From Delphinapterus leucas (taxonomy: Eukaryota; Chordata; Mammalia; Artiodactyla; Monodontidae), in assembly GCF_002288925.2 (NCBI RefSeq), contig NW_022098001.1, positions 11,250,495-11,314,494 of the forward strand: a DNA stretch of 64,000 bases, read 5' to 3'. The position numbers and the translations under genes were made by a program. Positions within the stretch are counted from its first letter, which is position 1. Every line of letters begins with the position of its first letter. Under the pieces are notes generated by a model, which had not been told where the DNA came from, did no database searches, and was given only the letters and a program-made list of their open reading frames with translations. Positions 59,201 to 60,601 of the stretch are shown one piece after another.

Positions 59201-60383
59201 TATTGGCATGTGGTTTGGGGTCCAGAAATGTACGTTTTGACTTCCTGTGCCCCTTACAGTTTTATCCTAGACCCCTGCCTCTAGCTCTGGTGCTTATAAA
59301 CTGTTGATATGCAGGGAGGGACTGAAAAGCAAGTTGATGTTTCAGGAGTTTTGGGGGGGACGCTTTTTAAAAACCATGCAGGCATATCCTGCCTTACATA
59401 ATAGATGTAGTTAGAAAGGTTGTGGGTACATGAACTTTTTATGAATTGAAATCCTGTTTTCTCACTGACGGACGTTTCAGAGGTGACTTTATTCTAAATT
59501 GCTATTAAATGTCACTTTTTAAACGTGCTGGGCCCCAATACTTTGAAAACAAACTTTCTCAAGTGAACCTTTCTATAGGGTGATAATTATCCACACACAA
59601 TCCCTTAAGTGCTCTGACACATCTTTACATTTAAAAGAATGTTTTTGGAATCCTTTTACAAAACGAATGACCACCGTCAGTTTATAAATTGTTATGGTCA
59701 AGATTTGGGGAGCTCAAATTAATTCTGATGTGGGTGCGTATAGTTAAAATAGAACTAAATAGCTCAAACAAAAACTGAGCAGTTCTCTGCAAAATGCCCT
59801 CCACCAACTCCTCCCCCACCCAGGGGCAACCACAGGCAACTCCTTTTGGCTCAGAGATTTCCCTTTACTTGTGTGGAGTCAGAGCTGCAGCCCACAAGCC
59901 ACAAAGCTTCAGGGAAAGTATTTCTTAAGCCCTGTTAACACTGGTGGGCACAGGCAGGCTGAGCCAGCATGAAGTAAGATGGTCTGATTGTCAGCACGCT
60001 CTGTAGATGCTGGAGGAACACTCCGACATGTGGTCTCTGATCAAAGATACGTACTGTTGTCAGATGCTGTGAAGGGTGACACTGAGATAGAGTGGGCTAC
60101 GGTCTTAGGACAAGTTAAGAAAGGCCTGACAAAGGAGGAATAGGGCAGAAGGTAAAAGGCCCCCTAACCCCAGCACATAGTCCTGTGCTTGGAAGACTTC
60201 CTCAGCCACAGTGCTTATAGCAGTAGCATCAAAAACTGTGTGTGTATGTGTGTAACTTACTTGTGCATGTTTTCTTATCCGGGTTAAGAGCAAATCCTTT
60301 AGGGCACCGGCAAAAGTAGGAGCTGTCGGTGTTTACACACTCATGTTCACATCCGTGGTTTTCTGAGGTACAGTAGTCCACAG
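3612..60383 (-). CDS. MATN2: Matrilin-2 (MATN2), 3' part: EGF3-EGF10, vWA2, linker, coiled coil
   Basis: Matrilin-2 is a secreted extracellular-matrix adaptor that forms coiled-coil oligomers and filamentous networks, binding collagens, fibronectin and laminin-type partners (known for the family). Fourteen spliced exons on the minus strand give one open frame: eight six-cysteine EGF modules, a vWA domain with an intact MIDAS (DGSKS, then the T of SMTG, then TDGR), a linker unique to matrilin-2, and a short C-terminal coiled coil ending NRLRYR and a stop. EGF number, order and linker separate it from matrilin-1, -3 and -4. Coding length in the window is 1,913 nt, in frame across all phase-1 junctions, with no stop or frameshift. 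The start codon, signal peptide, vWA1 and EGF1-2 lie upstream, beyond 64,000. Exons are listed separately; splice sites were read from the sequence, and the residue match to human matrilin-2 is from memory of the family. Confidence 0.96.
3668..5438 (-). other. MATN2: U12-type AT-AC intron between the coiled-coil exons
   Basis: The 1,771-bp intron begins ATATCCTTTT (minus strand, from 5438), the U12 AT-AC donor consensus, and ends AC at 3668-3669. A branch-site match TTCCTTAAT lies at 3679-3687, its adenosines 12-14 nt from the exon, as the minor spliceosome needs. No GT-AG pair gives the correct Leu codon. An AT-AC intron at this place is described for matrilin genes. The intron also holds a CHR SINE (4167-4379); the rest is AT-rich unassigned sequence. 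Confidence 0.9.
4167..4379 (-). mobile_element. CHR-type SINE in the AT-AC intron
   Basis: The minus strand starts GGGACTTCCCTGGCAGTCCA and ends in a long A-rich, decayed tail. Target duplications ACCTAT[G/T]CTCTTTT lie at 4153-4166 and 4380-4393. It leaves both U12 splice signals untouched. Confidence 0.85.
5439..5537 (-). CDS. MATN2: MATN2 exon: coiled coil, first half
   Basis: A 99-nt exon encoding [20 protein letters not shown], then [12 protein letters not shown]. The CxC pair ahead of the heptads is the matrilin cysteine pair that disulfide-links the oligomer. The hydrophobic L/I/F/L/V/L spacing starts the coiled coil. The acceptor is TTTCTTAG before GAAGTC. The exon ends in T followed by ATATCCTT, a U12-type AT-AC donor; reading on would give YILF and a stop, so splicing here is required. 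Confidence 0.95.
5910..6044 (-). CDS. MATN2: MATN2 exon: matrilin-2-specific linker, second part
   Basis: A 135-nt phase-1/phase-1 exon encoding [20 protein letters not shown], then [15 protein letters not shown] and [10 protein letters not shown]. The acceptor is CTCTTTACAG before AATCTG; the donor is GTAATT. The match to the matrilin-2 linker, with its single Cys (LSCSNF), is close. It lacks any domain I can name. Its intron to the 72-nt exon is only 283 bp. Confidence 0.93.
6328..6399 (-). CDS. MATN2: MATN2 exon: matrilin-2-specific linker, first part
   Basis: A 72-nt phase-1/phase-1 exon encoding [24 protein letters not shown]. It is Pro/Gly/charged and probably unstructured, joining vWA2 to the coiled coil. 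The acceptor is CCTCTCAG before CTCTGG; the donor is GTACAT. The linker is found only in matrilin-2 and is the least conserved part of the protein. Because the exon is symmetric it can be skipped without a frameshift. Several positions differ from the human linker as I recall it. Confidence 0.9.
6400..7453. other. MATN2 intron between vWA2 and the linker
   Basis: Mostly unassigned unique sequence. A MIR-like piece in sense orientation (TTTTGTGAGGATTAAGCACT onward, about 7185-7285) is the only repeat I can suggest. I see no gene or RNA here. Confidence 0.5.
7454..7606 (-). CDS. MATN2: MATN2 exon: vWA2 domain, second part
   Basis: A 153-nt phase-1 exon completing the vWA2 fold: [50 protein letters not shown]. 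The AVGVG strand and the closing cysteine of the domain (GIC) are present. The acceptor is TTCCTTAG before GTGTAACC; the donor is GTAGTA, a less common +4 to +6 context. The closing Cys normally pairs with the Cys at the start of the previous exon (CTEGP). Confidence 0.96.
7642..7944 (+). mobile_element. L1 3' end, 5'-truncated
   Basis: It carries the typical L1 3' UTR phrases (GGGATTAACAGATACACACT, CACAGGGAACTATATTCAAT, CTGAAACTAACACAACATTG) and a poly(A) end. The target duplication AAGAACA[GG/CA]..GTAGTTA is at 7626-7641 and 7945-7960. It inserted 35 bp from the vWA2 second-part acceptor, in antisense to MATN2. Confidence 0.88.
7961..10160. other. MATN2 intron inside vWA2, unassigned part
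   Basis: About 2.2 kb between the L1 3' end and the first vWA2 exon. No gene, RNA or confident repeat is seen. An L2-like stretch may lie near 9345-9430 (TTCATTCAATCAGCAAGGAC and on). Confidence 0.45.
10161..10174 (+). promoter_or_regulatory. CTCF-like motif
   Basis: CCACTAGGTGGCAG fits the CTCF core CCASYAGRKGGCAS at every position I can check. It lies 145 bp from the vWA2 exon on its intron side. Occupancy is unknown; a 14-bp match is suggestive only. Confidence 0.45.
10319..10732 (-). CDS. MATN2: MATN2 exon: vWA2 domain, first part
   Basis: A 414-nt phase-1 exon encoding most of the second von Willebrand factor A domain. It opens with [17 protein letters not shown], which contains the DxSxS metal-ion-dependent adhesion site. 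It continues through the LLQYSTQV strand, the [10 protein letters not shown] loop (MIDAS Thr), an NFS N-glycosylation sequon, and [10 protein letters not shown] (MIDAS Asp). All metal ligands are kept, so cation-dependent ligand binding is expected. The acceptor is TCCTGTAG before GATGCA; the donor is GTAATA after ..GCCAATG. Reading on past the donor gives non-matrilin residues, confirming the exon end. Confidence 0.96.
10802..11010 (+). mobile_element. CHR-type SINE, short cetacean form
   Basis: Starts GGGCTTCCCTGGTGGCGCAG and has the ACGGGTTCGTGCCCCGG B-box-like tRNA segment, the GGAGAGGTCACATCAGTGAG body and an A-rich tail. It begins 70 bp upstream of the vWA2 exon acceptor, in antisense to the gene. 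Confidence 0.9.
11011..11797. other. Intron sequence, unassigned
   Basis: No gene found. An L2-like tail (AATTGTTTATTGAGCACCTG onward, 11480-11590) and a further AATAAATGCTTGTTGACAGAATAA stretch near 11722 hint at old L2 pieces. Confidence 0.4.
11798..11941 (-). mobile_element. CHR-type SINE with an internal duplication
   Basis: The minus strand starts GGGGGAATTCCATGGCGGTC and ends in a poly-T/poly-A tract. The target duplication CCTATTGAC is at 11789-11797 and 11942-11950. The phrase TGGGCCCTCGGCGAACC is followed by a second TGGGCCCTCGGC, a short tandem duplication inside the SINE. Confidence 0.82.
13040..13170 (-). repeat. MIR fragment
   Basis: It shows the antisense MIR order: TTCCTCATGACGATTCTGTG, then GAAGAAACTGAGACTCAAG, then CCAAGGTCACACAAATG. 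Diverged, no ends. Confidence 0.65.
13440..14006 (-). repeat. Old L1 fragment
   Basis: Antisense L1-type text: CAGCTGTATAGTATTCTATT, then TGCTACTGCAAATAATGCTG, then GGGATAAACTCCTAGAACTG. A TATC/TATA-rich microsatellite sits at about 13527-13590. The SINE at 14007 is inserted in it, and the L1 may resume after 14251. Confidence 0.6.
14007..14239 (+). mobile_element. CHR-type SINE with (AT)n(AC)n tail
   Basis: Starts GGAGACTTCCCTGGTGGTCC. Its tail has expanded to an (AT)n then (AC)n microsatellite (14207-14240). Perfect target duplications CATACCATTGC lie at 13996-14006 and 14240-14250. Confidence 0.9.
14734..14856 (-). CDS. MATN2: MATN2 exon: EGF-like repeat 10
   Basis: A 123-nt symmetric exon encoding [25 protein letters not shown] and [16 protein letters not shown], the last EGF module before vWA2. 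The acceptor is ACCCTCAG before GGAAGG; the donor is GTAAGT. The terminal A joins GA of the next exon to make an Arg just before CTEGP of the vWA2 domain. It has no in-frame ATG and was read from the minus strand directly. Confidence 0.95.
15235..15370 (-). repeat. MIR fragment
   Basis: Antisense MIR pattern: TTAATCTTCACGACATCCTG, GAAGAAACGAAGTTTCACAG, TGCCCAAGGTCGTACAACCA. Confidence 0.6.
15371..16160. other. Intron between EGF9 and EGF10, unassigned
   Basis: No gene or clear repeat is seen. The T-run and A-run near 15967-15992 look like a decayed tail of an unidentified element. Confidence 0.4.
16165..16556 (+). repeat. Old mammalian interspersed repeat with an embedded CA microsatellite
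   Basis: Starts GGGGCTGTGATGGTTAACTT, holds GATGAGATTAACATTTAAAT and a GTGGGTGGGCCTTATC segment, and ends TCTCTGGAGAACCCTGACC. This is a well-known medium-copy mammalian repeat whose family name I cannot give with certainty. (CA)n with a single TA break fills 16475-16516. Confidence 0.6.
17057..17179 (-). CDS. MATN2: MATN2 exon: EGF-like repeat 9
   Basis: A 123-nt symmetric exon encoding [25 protein letters not shown] and [16 protein letters not shown]. The acceptor is TCCACAG before GGAAAG; the donor is GTAAGT. The split codon at both ends gives Arg, as in neighbouring repeats. It is most similar to EGF10 (the shared KD-C start and HGCEHICVN run), which suggests these two arose by a late exon duplication. 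Confidence 0.95.
17855..17965 (-). repeat. MIR fragment
   Basis: Antisense MIR: AAAGAAACAGAGGCTCAGAG, AAGTTAAGCAACTTGCCCAG, then AATGGCAGAGCTAGAA. Confidence 0.65.
18409..18531 (-). CDS. MATN2: MATN2 exon: EGF-like repeat 8
   Basis: A 123-nt symmetric exon encoding [25 protein letters not shown] and [16 protein letters not shown]. The acceptor is GATTGTCAG before AATTGG; the donor is GTAAGT. It is the only one of the eight repeats in which the Asn of the CxNx4[FY]xC hydroxylation consensus is replaced (by Ser). A charged REDRK loop replaces the common EDGK. Six cysteines are kept. Confidence 0.95.
18890..19580 (-). repeat. L2 fragment
   Basis: Antisense L2: ATTCATTCATTTGTTCACC, GGGACGTAACAATGAATAAA, GTTTCTGCTTTGTGAAGTTT, then a long diverged body with AGCAGAGCCCTGAAGAAAGA and AGTGGAGAGACATGAACTG. 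The same repeat is seen at 61.86-62.48 kb. The many short open frames over it are not genes. Confidence 0.65.
19581..20652. other. Intron between EGF7 and EGF8, unassigned part
   Basis: No gene seen. A possible MIR antisense piece lies at about 20070-20150 (GGGAAACTACAGTTTGGGAA). The rest is unique AT-rich sequence. Confidence 0.4.
20653..20918 (-). mobile_element. CHR-type SINE
   Basis: The minus strand starts GGGTTTCCGTGGTGGCGCAG and ends in (AAAT)n. The target duplication CACACCCCTT is at 20643-20652 and 20919-20928. Confidence 0.9.
21571..21711 (-). mobile_element. CHR-type SINE with an internal deletion
   Basis: The minus strand starts GGGGCTTCCCTGGTGGTGCA and keeps the tRNA-like head, then jumps to the tail region (GCATGCAGCAACGAAGAACC). 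The middle is missing. Flanks share TG[A/G]TATACTTT. Confidence 0.82.
22294..22583 (-). mobile_element. CHR-type SINE, long form, inside an old L1
   Basis: The minus strand starts GGGGACTTCCTGGTGGCGCA. Perfect target duplications TAACCAGTTTCTT lie at 22281-22293 and 22584-22596. The interrupted host, an old antisense L1, shows at about 22240-22293 and 22584-22800 (GTTCCTAGGCTTTGCTATTA). Confidence 0.88.
23040..23605 (+). repeat. L2 fragment
   Basis: Sense L2 order: AATGTGAATCTGCTCACATC, TTCCCTCTGCCTGAGATCC, a C-rich body, then AATGCTTGGCCCACAACAGG and CAGCAAACGCCTGCTGAGT. The C-rich open frames here are by-products of this repeat. Confidence 0.6.
24478..24533 (+). repeat. Short tandem array of AGTACTC-like units
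   Basis: The motif AGTACT[C/T]AGT recurs about seven times with drift over 56 bp (CTCAGTACTTAGTACTCAGT and on). It lies in intron sequence and is probably a degenerate microsatellite. Confidence 0.75.
24612..24940 (+). repeat. Old mammalian interspersed repeat
   Basis: It has the widely seen phrases TTTCAGGCTGCTATGACAAA, CACAGTTCTGGAAGCTGGAA, CTCCACCCTCATGACCTAAT and GGACACAAACATTCAGTCC. I recognise it as a common dispersed mammalian repeat but will not name the family. Confidence 0.65.
25260..25903. other. Intron sequence, unassigned
   Basis: No gene or clear repeat. A small imperfect repeat of CATGTGACTCATG/GTGACTCATGCACA type occurs near 25590-25620, giving two AP-1-like TGACTCA sites 11 bp apart. 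Confidence 0.4.
25917..26115 (-). mobile_element. CHR-type SINE, short cetacean form
   Basis: The minus strand starts GGGCTTCCCTGGTGGCGCAG. Perfect target duplications GAGATGTACTTTT lie at 25904-25916 and 26116-26128. Confidence 0.93.
26350..26725 (+). mobile_element. MaLR-type solitary LTR (MLT1/MST group)
   Basis: It starts GTGATGGACTGAATTGTG and carries TGAAGCCCTAACTCCCAATG, GAGGTGGGGCCTTTGGGAGG, GGCCCCCATGATGGGATTAG and the polyadenylation end TAAGCCACCCAGCCTACAGT. No internal region or open gene accompanies it. The family assignment is from memory of the consensus. Confidence 0.75.
26726..29660. other. Intron between EGF7 and EGF8, right-hand part
   Basis: GC-richer unique sequence with no exon I can support. 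MIR-like pieces occur at 27175-27262 (antisense) and 29670-29850 (sense). An L2-like stretch lies at about 27740-27850 (ATTCATTGAACTTTATAGAG onward). (GTTT)n fills 29513-29536. The open frames of 60-144 codons here have no family match or splice support. Confidence 0.45.
30101..30223 (-). CDS. MATN2: MATN2 exon: EGF-like repeat 7
   Basis: A 123-nt symmetric exon encoding [25 protein letters not shown] and [16 protein letters not shown]. The acceptor is TTTTGCAG before GAGTGG; the donor is GTGAGT. Only 269 bp of intron separate it from EGF6, the shortest EGF-EGF spacing here. The residue two after cysteine 5 plus one is E (codon GAA at 30135-30137), where the seven other repeats in the window all have G. 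Cysteines and hydroxylation motif are intact. Confidence 0.95.
30224..30492. other. Short GC-rich intron between EGF6 and EGF7
   Basis: 269 bp with GTGAGT donor and TTTTGCAG acceptor and no repeat insertion, in a gene whose other EGF introns are 1.2-19 kb. Nothing else is seen in it. Confidence 0.7.
30493..30615 (-). CDS. MATN2: MATN2 exon: EGF-like repeat 6
   Basis: A 123-nt symmetric exon encoding [25 protein letters not shown] and [16 protein letters not shown]. The donor is GTGAGT. The acceptor ATTGCCTCAG is preceded by a pyrimidine-poor, GT-rich stretch, and an L1 3' end starts only about 32 bp upstream, so this acceptor looks weak. Where the other repeats have E or Q after cysteine 2, this one has A. 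Six cysteines and the hydroxylation motif are intact. Confidence 0.95.
30648..30990 (+). mobile_element. L1 3' end, 5'-truncated, next to EGF6
   Basis: It carries ACTTGAGGACACGGGGAGG, GTGGCATGGACATATATACA, AGCACAGGGAGATCAGCTCG and the end CAATTATACTCCAATAAAG followed by poly(A). A weak target duplication (CGTGACC/CGTAACC) borders it. It begins about 32 bp from the EGF6 acceptor, antisense to MATN2. Confidence 0.88.
30991..33240. other. Intron between EGF5 and EGF6, unassigned part
   Basis: Two sense MIR-like pieces (about 31370-31580 and 31995-32160) are visible; the remainder is unique. No exon, RNA gene or supported open frame is seen. Confidence 0.45.
33240..33400 (-). repeat. MIR fragment
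   Basis: Antisense MIR: CCAGGCACAGCGCTAAGAG, ACAACTCTAGGAGACCAATA, AACAGATGGGGAAGTCAAAG. Confidence 0.55.
33598..33720 (-). CDS. MATN2: MATN2 exon: EGF-like repeat 5
   Basis: A 123-nt symmetric exon encoding [25 protein letters not shown] and [16 protein letters not shown]. The acceptor is CCCCTCAG before GGATCAAC; the donor is GTGAGT. KPG replaces the usual NHG/DHG before cysteine 2, which is typical of matrilin-2 repeat 5. Third codon positions are almost all G or C, unlike EGF3, EGF4 and EGF10. Confidence 0.95.
33822..34179 (+). mobile_element. hAT-Charlie non-autonomous DNA transposon (MER1-type)
   Basis: The ends are inverted: CAGGGGTCCCTAACCCCC at the left and GGTTAGGGACCGCTG at the right. 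The body has TTAGGAACCAGGCCGCACAG and CCGTGGAAAAATTGTCTTCC. An 8-bp target duplication CTCTA[T/C]AG lies at 33814-33821 and 34180-34187, as expected for hAT elements. It is an old, immobile copy. Confidence 0.85.
34188..35740. other. Intron between EGF4 and EGF5, unassigned part
   Basis: No gene or confident repeat. A partial CTCF-like motif CCAGCAGAGGGAAGC is at 34692-34706. The rest is unique or too diverged to name. Confidence 0.4.
35755..36000 (+). mobile_element. Older L1, left part (interrupted)
   Basis: Sense L1 ORF2 end text: CCACTATGGAAAACAGTACA, ATGTGATCCAGCAATTCCAC, GCATTATTCACAATGGCC, GATGAATGGATAAACAAAAT. It breaks off at 36000 where a younger L1 entered and resumes at 37201. 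Confidence 0.85.
36001..37200 (-). mobile_element. Younger L1 nested inside the older L1
   Basis: Inverted relative to its host. The minus-strand 3' end is at about 36001 (poly-T on plus), with TTTATTGGAGTATAATTGCT, CACTCTGTATGACAGTCTCT and AATTTACATTCCCACCAACA. It is 5'-truncated at about 37200. The host sequence ATAAT[A/G]TGGAAT is repeated at both borders as the target duplication. ORF2 is fragmentary, so it is not mobile. Confidence 0.87.
37201..37585 (+). mobile_element. Older L1, right part
   Basis: Continues the element broken at 36000: TGTGGAATATTATTTAGCCT, GTCATAGAGATGGAAGATAG, GCTGTATGGTGGTGATGG, ending in ACACAATTTTTTAAA. Confidence 0.83.
38303..38423 (+). mobile_element. CHR-type SINE, very short
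   Basis: Starts AGGACTTCCCTAATGGTCCA. It has little beyond the tRNA-like head and the A tail. Perfect target duplications GAATGTGATGTCTC lie at 38289-38302 and 38424-38437. Confidence 0.92.
38440..40999. other. Intron upstream of EGF5, unassigned part
   Basis: About 2.5 kb with no recognised gene or young repeat; an L2-like stretch may lie at 40240-40370. Open frames up to 141 codons here show no family resemblance and no splice support. Confidence 0.4.
41000..41122 (-). CDS. MATN2: MATN2 exon: EGF-like repeat 4
   Basis: A 123-nt symmetric exon encoding [25 protein letters not shown] and [16 protein letters not shown], with all six cysteines. The acceptor reads TTTTCAG before AGATAG; the donor is GTAAGT. 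The hydroxylation consensus CxNx4YxC is intact. It is separated from EGF3 by the largest intron of the window (about 19 kb, mostly L1). It lies outside the open-frame listing because it has no in-frame ATG and was read directly from the minus strand. Confidence 0.95.
41123..42340. other. Intron upstream of EGF4, unassigned part
   Basis: No gene seen. A perfect CRE palindrome TGACGTCA followed by TTGG is at 41616-41623, about 490 bp from the EGF4 exon. The rest is AT-rich unique sequence. Confidence 0.45.
42345..42810 (-). repeat. Old L1-like fragment
   Basis: TTTTAAACTTACAAAAGTTG, ACATTTTATCCCATTTGC and TTATTTGAGGGTAAGTTACA recall old mammalian L1 3' regions in antisense. Ends are not defined. 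Confidence 0.4.
42815..43400 (+). mobile_element. L1 3' end
   Basis: TGGAAACAACCTAAATGTCC, GTGAATGGATAAAGAAGGTG, a (TG)n(TA)n insert at 42881-42906, then GATGTCACTTACATGTGGAA, GACTTGTGGTTGCCAAGGG, AGCACAGGGAACCATATTCA and an A-rich end. Confidence 0.85.
44131..44370 (-). mobile_element. CHR-type SINE inside L1
   Basis: The minus strand starts GGGACTTCCCTGGTGGTCCA and ends in (AAAT)n. Perfect target duplications TAGACATATGCTTTC lie at 44116-44130 and 44371-44385. Confidence 0.93.
44806..45016 (-). mobile_element. CHR-type SINE, short cetacean form, inside L1
   Basis: The minus strand starts GGGGCTTCCCTGGTGGCGCA and ends in a long poly(A). Target duplications TAATAGT[A/G]CCTTTT lie at 44792-44805 and 45017-45030. 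Confidence 0.93.
45861..46345 (+). mobile_element. CHR-type SINE, long form, split by an L1 3' end
   Basis: The SINE head (GTACTTCCTTCATGGTGCAG) stops after GGTTAAGAACCCGCCTG. A 74-bp L1 3' tip with poly(A) (45900-45973) follows, then the SINE resumes at AAGAATCCGCCTG. The duplicated 13 bp (45887-45899 and 45974-45986) show that the L1 tip entered the SINE. Confidence 0.9.
46584..46715. repeat. Minisatellite, unit about 26 bp, five copies
   Basis: The unit is TTTTCCATTTTTAATATTTA plus ACAAA. TCC landmarks fall at 46587, 46612, 46638, 46670 and 46696, so the spacing is 25, 26, 32 and 26 bp. One copy carries a 6-bp insertion. AT content is very high. Confidence 0.9.
46832..47043 (-). mobile_element. 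CHR-type SINE, short cetacean form
   Basis: The minus strand starts GGGGCTTCCCTGGTGGCGCA. The target duplication TGCTCCCTTT is at 46822-46831 and 47044-47053. Confidence 0.92.
47044..47755. other. Intron sequence, unassigned
   Basis: No gene or named repeat; AT-rich with a TATA/ATAT tract near 47233-47275. Confidence 0.4.
47760..48675 (-). mobile_element. Old L1 ORF2 region, antisense, left part
   Basis: Reads as antisense L1 ORF2: AAATAGAAGTGGTGAGAGTG, CACTTTATCAGGTTGAGGCA, TTGAATTCCTGGGATAAATC, TGGCCTTATAGAATAAGTTG. It is cut at 48675 by a plus-strand L1 and resumes at about 51926. A SINE (48265-48383) also sits in it. Confidence 0.83.
48265..48383 (-). mobile_element. CHR-type SINE, very short, inside L1
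   Basis: The minus strand starts GGGACTTCCCTGGTGGTCCA. Target duplications TGGTTTTCT are at 48256-48264 and 48384-48392. Confidence 0.88.
49297..49540 (+). mobile_element. CHR-type SINE inside L1
   Basis: Starts GGGGACTTCCCTGGTGGTGC and ends with a (AAAT)n tail. Target duplications AAAGAA[A]CAATCCCTT flank it at about 49282-49296 and 49541-49556. Confidence 0.9.
49678..49813 (+). mobile_element. CHR-type SINE, very short, with (AAAT)n tail
   Basis: Starts GGGACTTCCCTGGCGGTCCA and ends in an (AATA)n microsatellite of about nine units (49785-49815). The L1 host reads on from AAATGG into GTATCCCATGCTCTTGG. Confidence 0.88.
50088..50568 (+). mobile_element. Younger L1 3' end nested in the L1
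   Basis: The phrase GAAATGAAATTGAGTTATTT leads through GTGGCATGGACATATATACA to CATACTCCAATAAAGGTG and poly(A). Perfect target duplications AAAGAGCATGCTAT lie at 50074-50087 and 50569-50582. Confidence 0.92.
51926..52265 (-). mobile_element. Old L1 ORF2 region, antisense, right part
   Basis: The element cut at 48675 resumes: TTTGTCTATTTAATCTAAGT, TCTCATTCCTGATATTGG, AACCACTTTTTGATTTTACC. Confidence 0.8.
52266..52392 (-). repeat. L2-like fragment
   Basis: Antisense L2 tail: AAGTCATTCAATAAATATTC, CATCTACCATGGGCCAGGCA, CCTTTCCTTCATGGAGCTTA. Confidence 0.5.
52570..52878 (+). mobile_element. CHR-type SINE, long form
   Basis: Starts GGGCTTCCCGGGTGGCGCAG, has the AACGAAGAGTAGACCCCGC body and an (AAAT)n tail. 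Perfect target duplications AAAATCAGGCAATTT lie at 52555-52569 and 52879-52893. Confidence 0.93.
52894..53690. other. Intron sequence, AT-rich, unassigned
   Basis: The part at 52980-53400 has the look of an old LINE 3' segment (TTTATCACAATACAATTTGA, TTCTACAATGAGTCTATATT) but I cannot assign it. No gene is seen. Confidence 0.35.
53700..54055 (+). repeat. L2 3' end
   Basis: Sense L2: TGCCTCAGGGCCTTTGCACC, ACCAAATGTCACTTTCTTG, AGAATGTACGCTCCATAAGT, then CTGGCACATAGTAGGCGATC and TTGTTGAATAAATAAATGG at the end. Confidence 0.75.
54674..55468 (-). mobile_element. L1 3' end, antisense, broken by a SINE
   Basis: It holds GAATATAGTTCCCTGTGCTA, CTTAGTATGATAATCTCTAG and GTCAGTGGACATTTAGGTTG. The target duplication CAACTGAGAGTCTT is at 54660-54673 and about 55469-55482. 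A SINE sits at 55179-55382. Confidence 0.88.
55179..55382 (-). mobile_element. CHR-type SINE, short cetacean form, inside L1
   Basis: The minus strand starts GGGCTTCCCTGGTGGTGCAG. The tail has become a (CA)n microsatellite (about 55179-55193 on plus as GT). Perfect target duplications AGGGGTAACTTTTT lie at 55165-55178 and 55383-55396. Confidence 0.93.
55648..55798 (-). mobile_element. Short L1 3' tip
   Basis: A poly-T run, then CATCTTTATTGGAGTATAAT, GGTGTGTTAGTTTCTGCTTT, ending in CTATCCCACCCCTCCAGG. Flanks share GTTTCATTTTT. Confidence 0.87.
56150..56715 (+). mobile_element. L1 3' end, older family
   Basis: Same family as the broken L1 at 35.75/37.2 kb: TCAGCAATTCCACTTCTAAG, GCATTATTCATAATAACC, GATGGTGGTGATGGTTGTAC, ending in a 16-A run. 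Confidence 0.83.
57016..57343 (+). mobile_element. CHR-type SINE, long form
   Basis: Starts GGGGCTTCCCTGGTGGTGCA and has an (AAAT)n tail. Perfect target duplications AAATAGAGACTCA lie at 57003-57015 and 57344-57356. Confidence 0.93.
57357..58455. other. Intron upstream of EGF4, unassigned, GC-richer part
   Basis: No gene or named repeat. Open frames of 82-102 codons are C-rich, lack splice support and match nothing I know. Confidence 0.4.
58460..58601 (-). repeat. MIR fragment
   Basis: Antisense MIR: AATTCTCTCATTTAGCCTTC, GCGGTATTATCTCCCCTATT, GAGGCAACTGAGGCATAACT, TGCCCAAGATCATCCAGCAA. Confidence 0.75.
58615..58815 (+). mobile_element. CHR-type SINE, short cetacean form
   Basis: Starts GGGCTTCCCTGGTGGCGCAG. 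It was inserted into a MIR. Perfect target duplications GATCATCCAGCAA lie at 58602-58614 and 58816-58828. Confidence 0.94.
58830..60260. other. Intron just downstream of EGF3, unassigned
   Basis: Unique-looking sequence with no gene. A short (GTGTAT)-type run at about 60236-60255 lies beside the EGF3 donor. Confidence 0.4.
60261..60383 (-). CDS. MATN2: MATN2 exon: EGF-like repeat 3
   Basis: A 123-nt phase-1/phase-1 exon encoding [37 protein letters not shown]: six cysteines in EGF order. The acceptor is a pyrimidine-rich tract ending TTTACAG before CTGTGG; the donor is GTAAGT. Of the known repeats it best matches the third (AVDYC-SENHG), so EGF1, EGF2 and vWA1 must lie to the right of the window. 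The CxNx4YxC pattern for Asp/Asn beta-hydroxylation is present. It is the first visible coding exon in the direction of transcription. Confidence 0.95.
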
Positions 60384-60601
60384 CTGTAAAGATTAAAACA
60401 CAGAGTTTAAGTAGAAACACAAACAGAGGTAAAGGGCATTGGAGAATGGAAACATACTTATAACAAATATAAGTAAGGATTAATATTTTTGCCCCCAGAA
60501 AAGGATGGATAAATAAATATGAATCTAAAACCTCCCTTCTGAAAAAAAAAATCAGGAGTCTGGATCAGACAATTCATATCAGAAGATACTAAAGAACTTA
60601 C

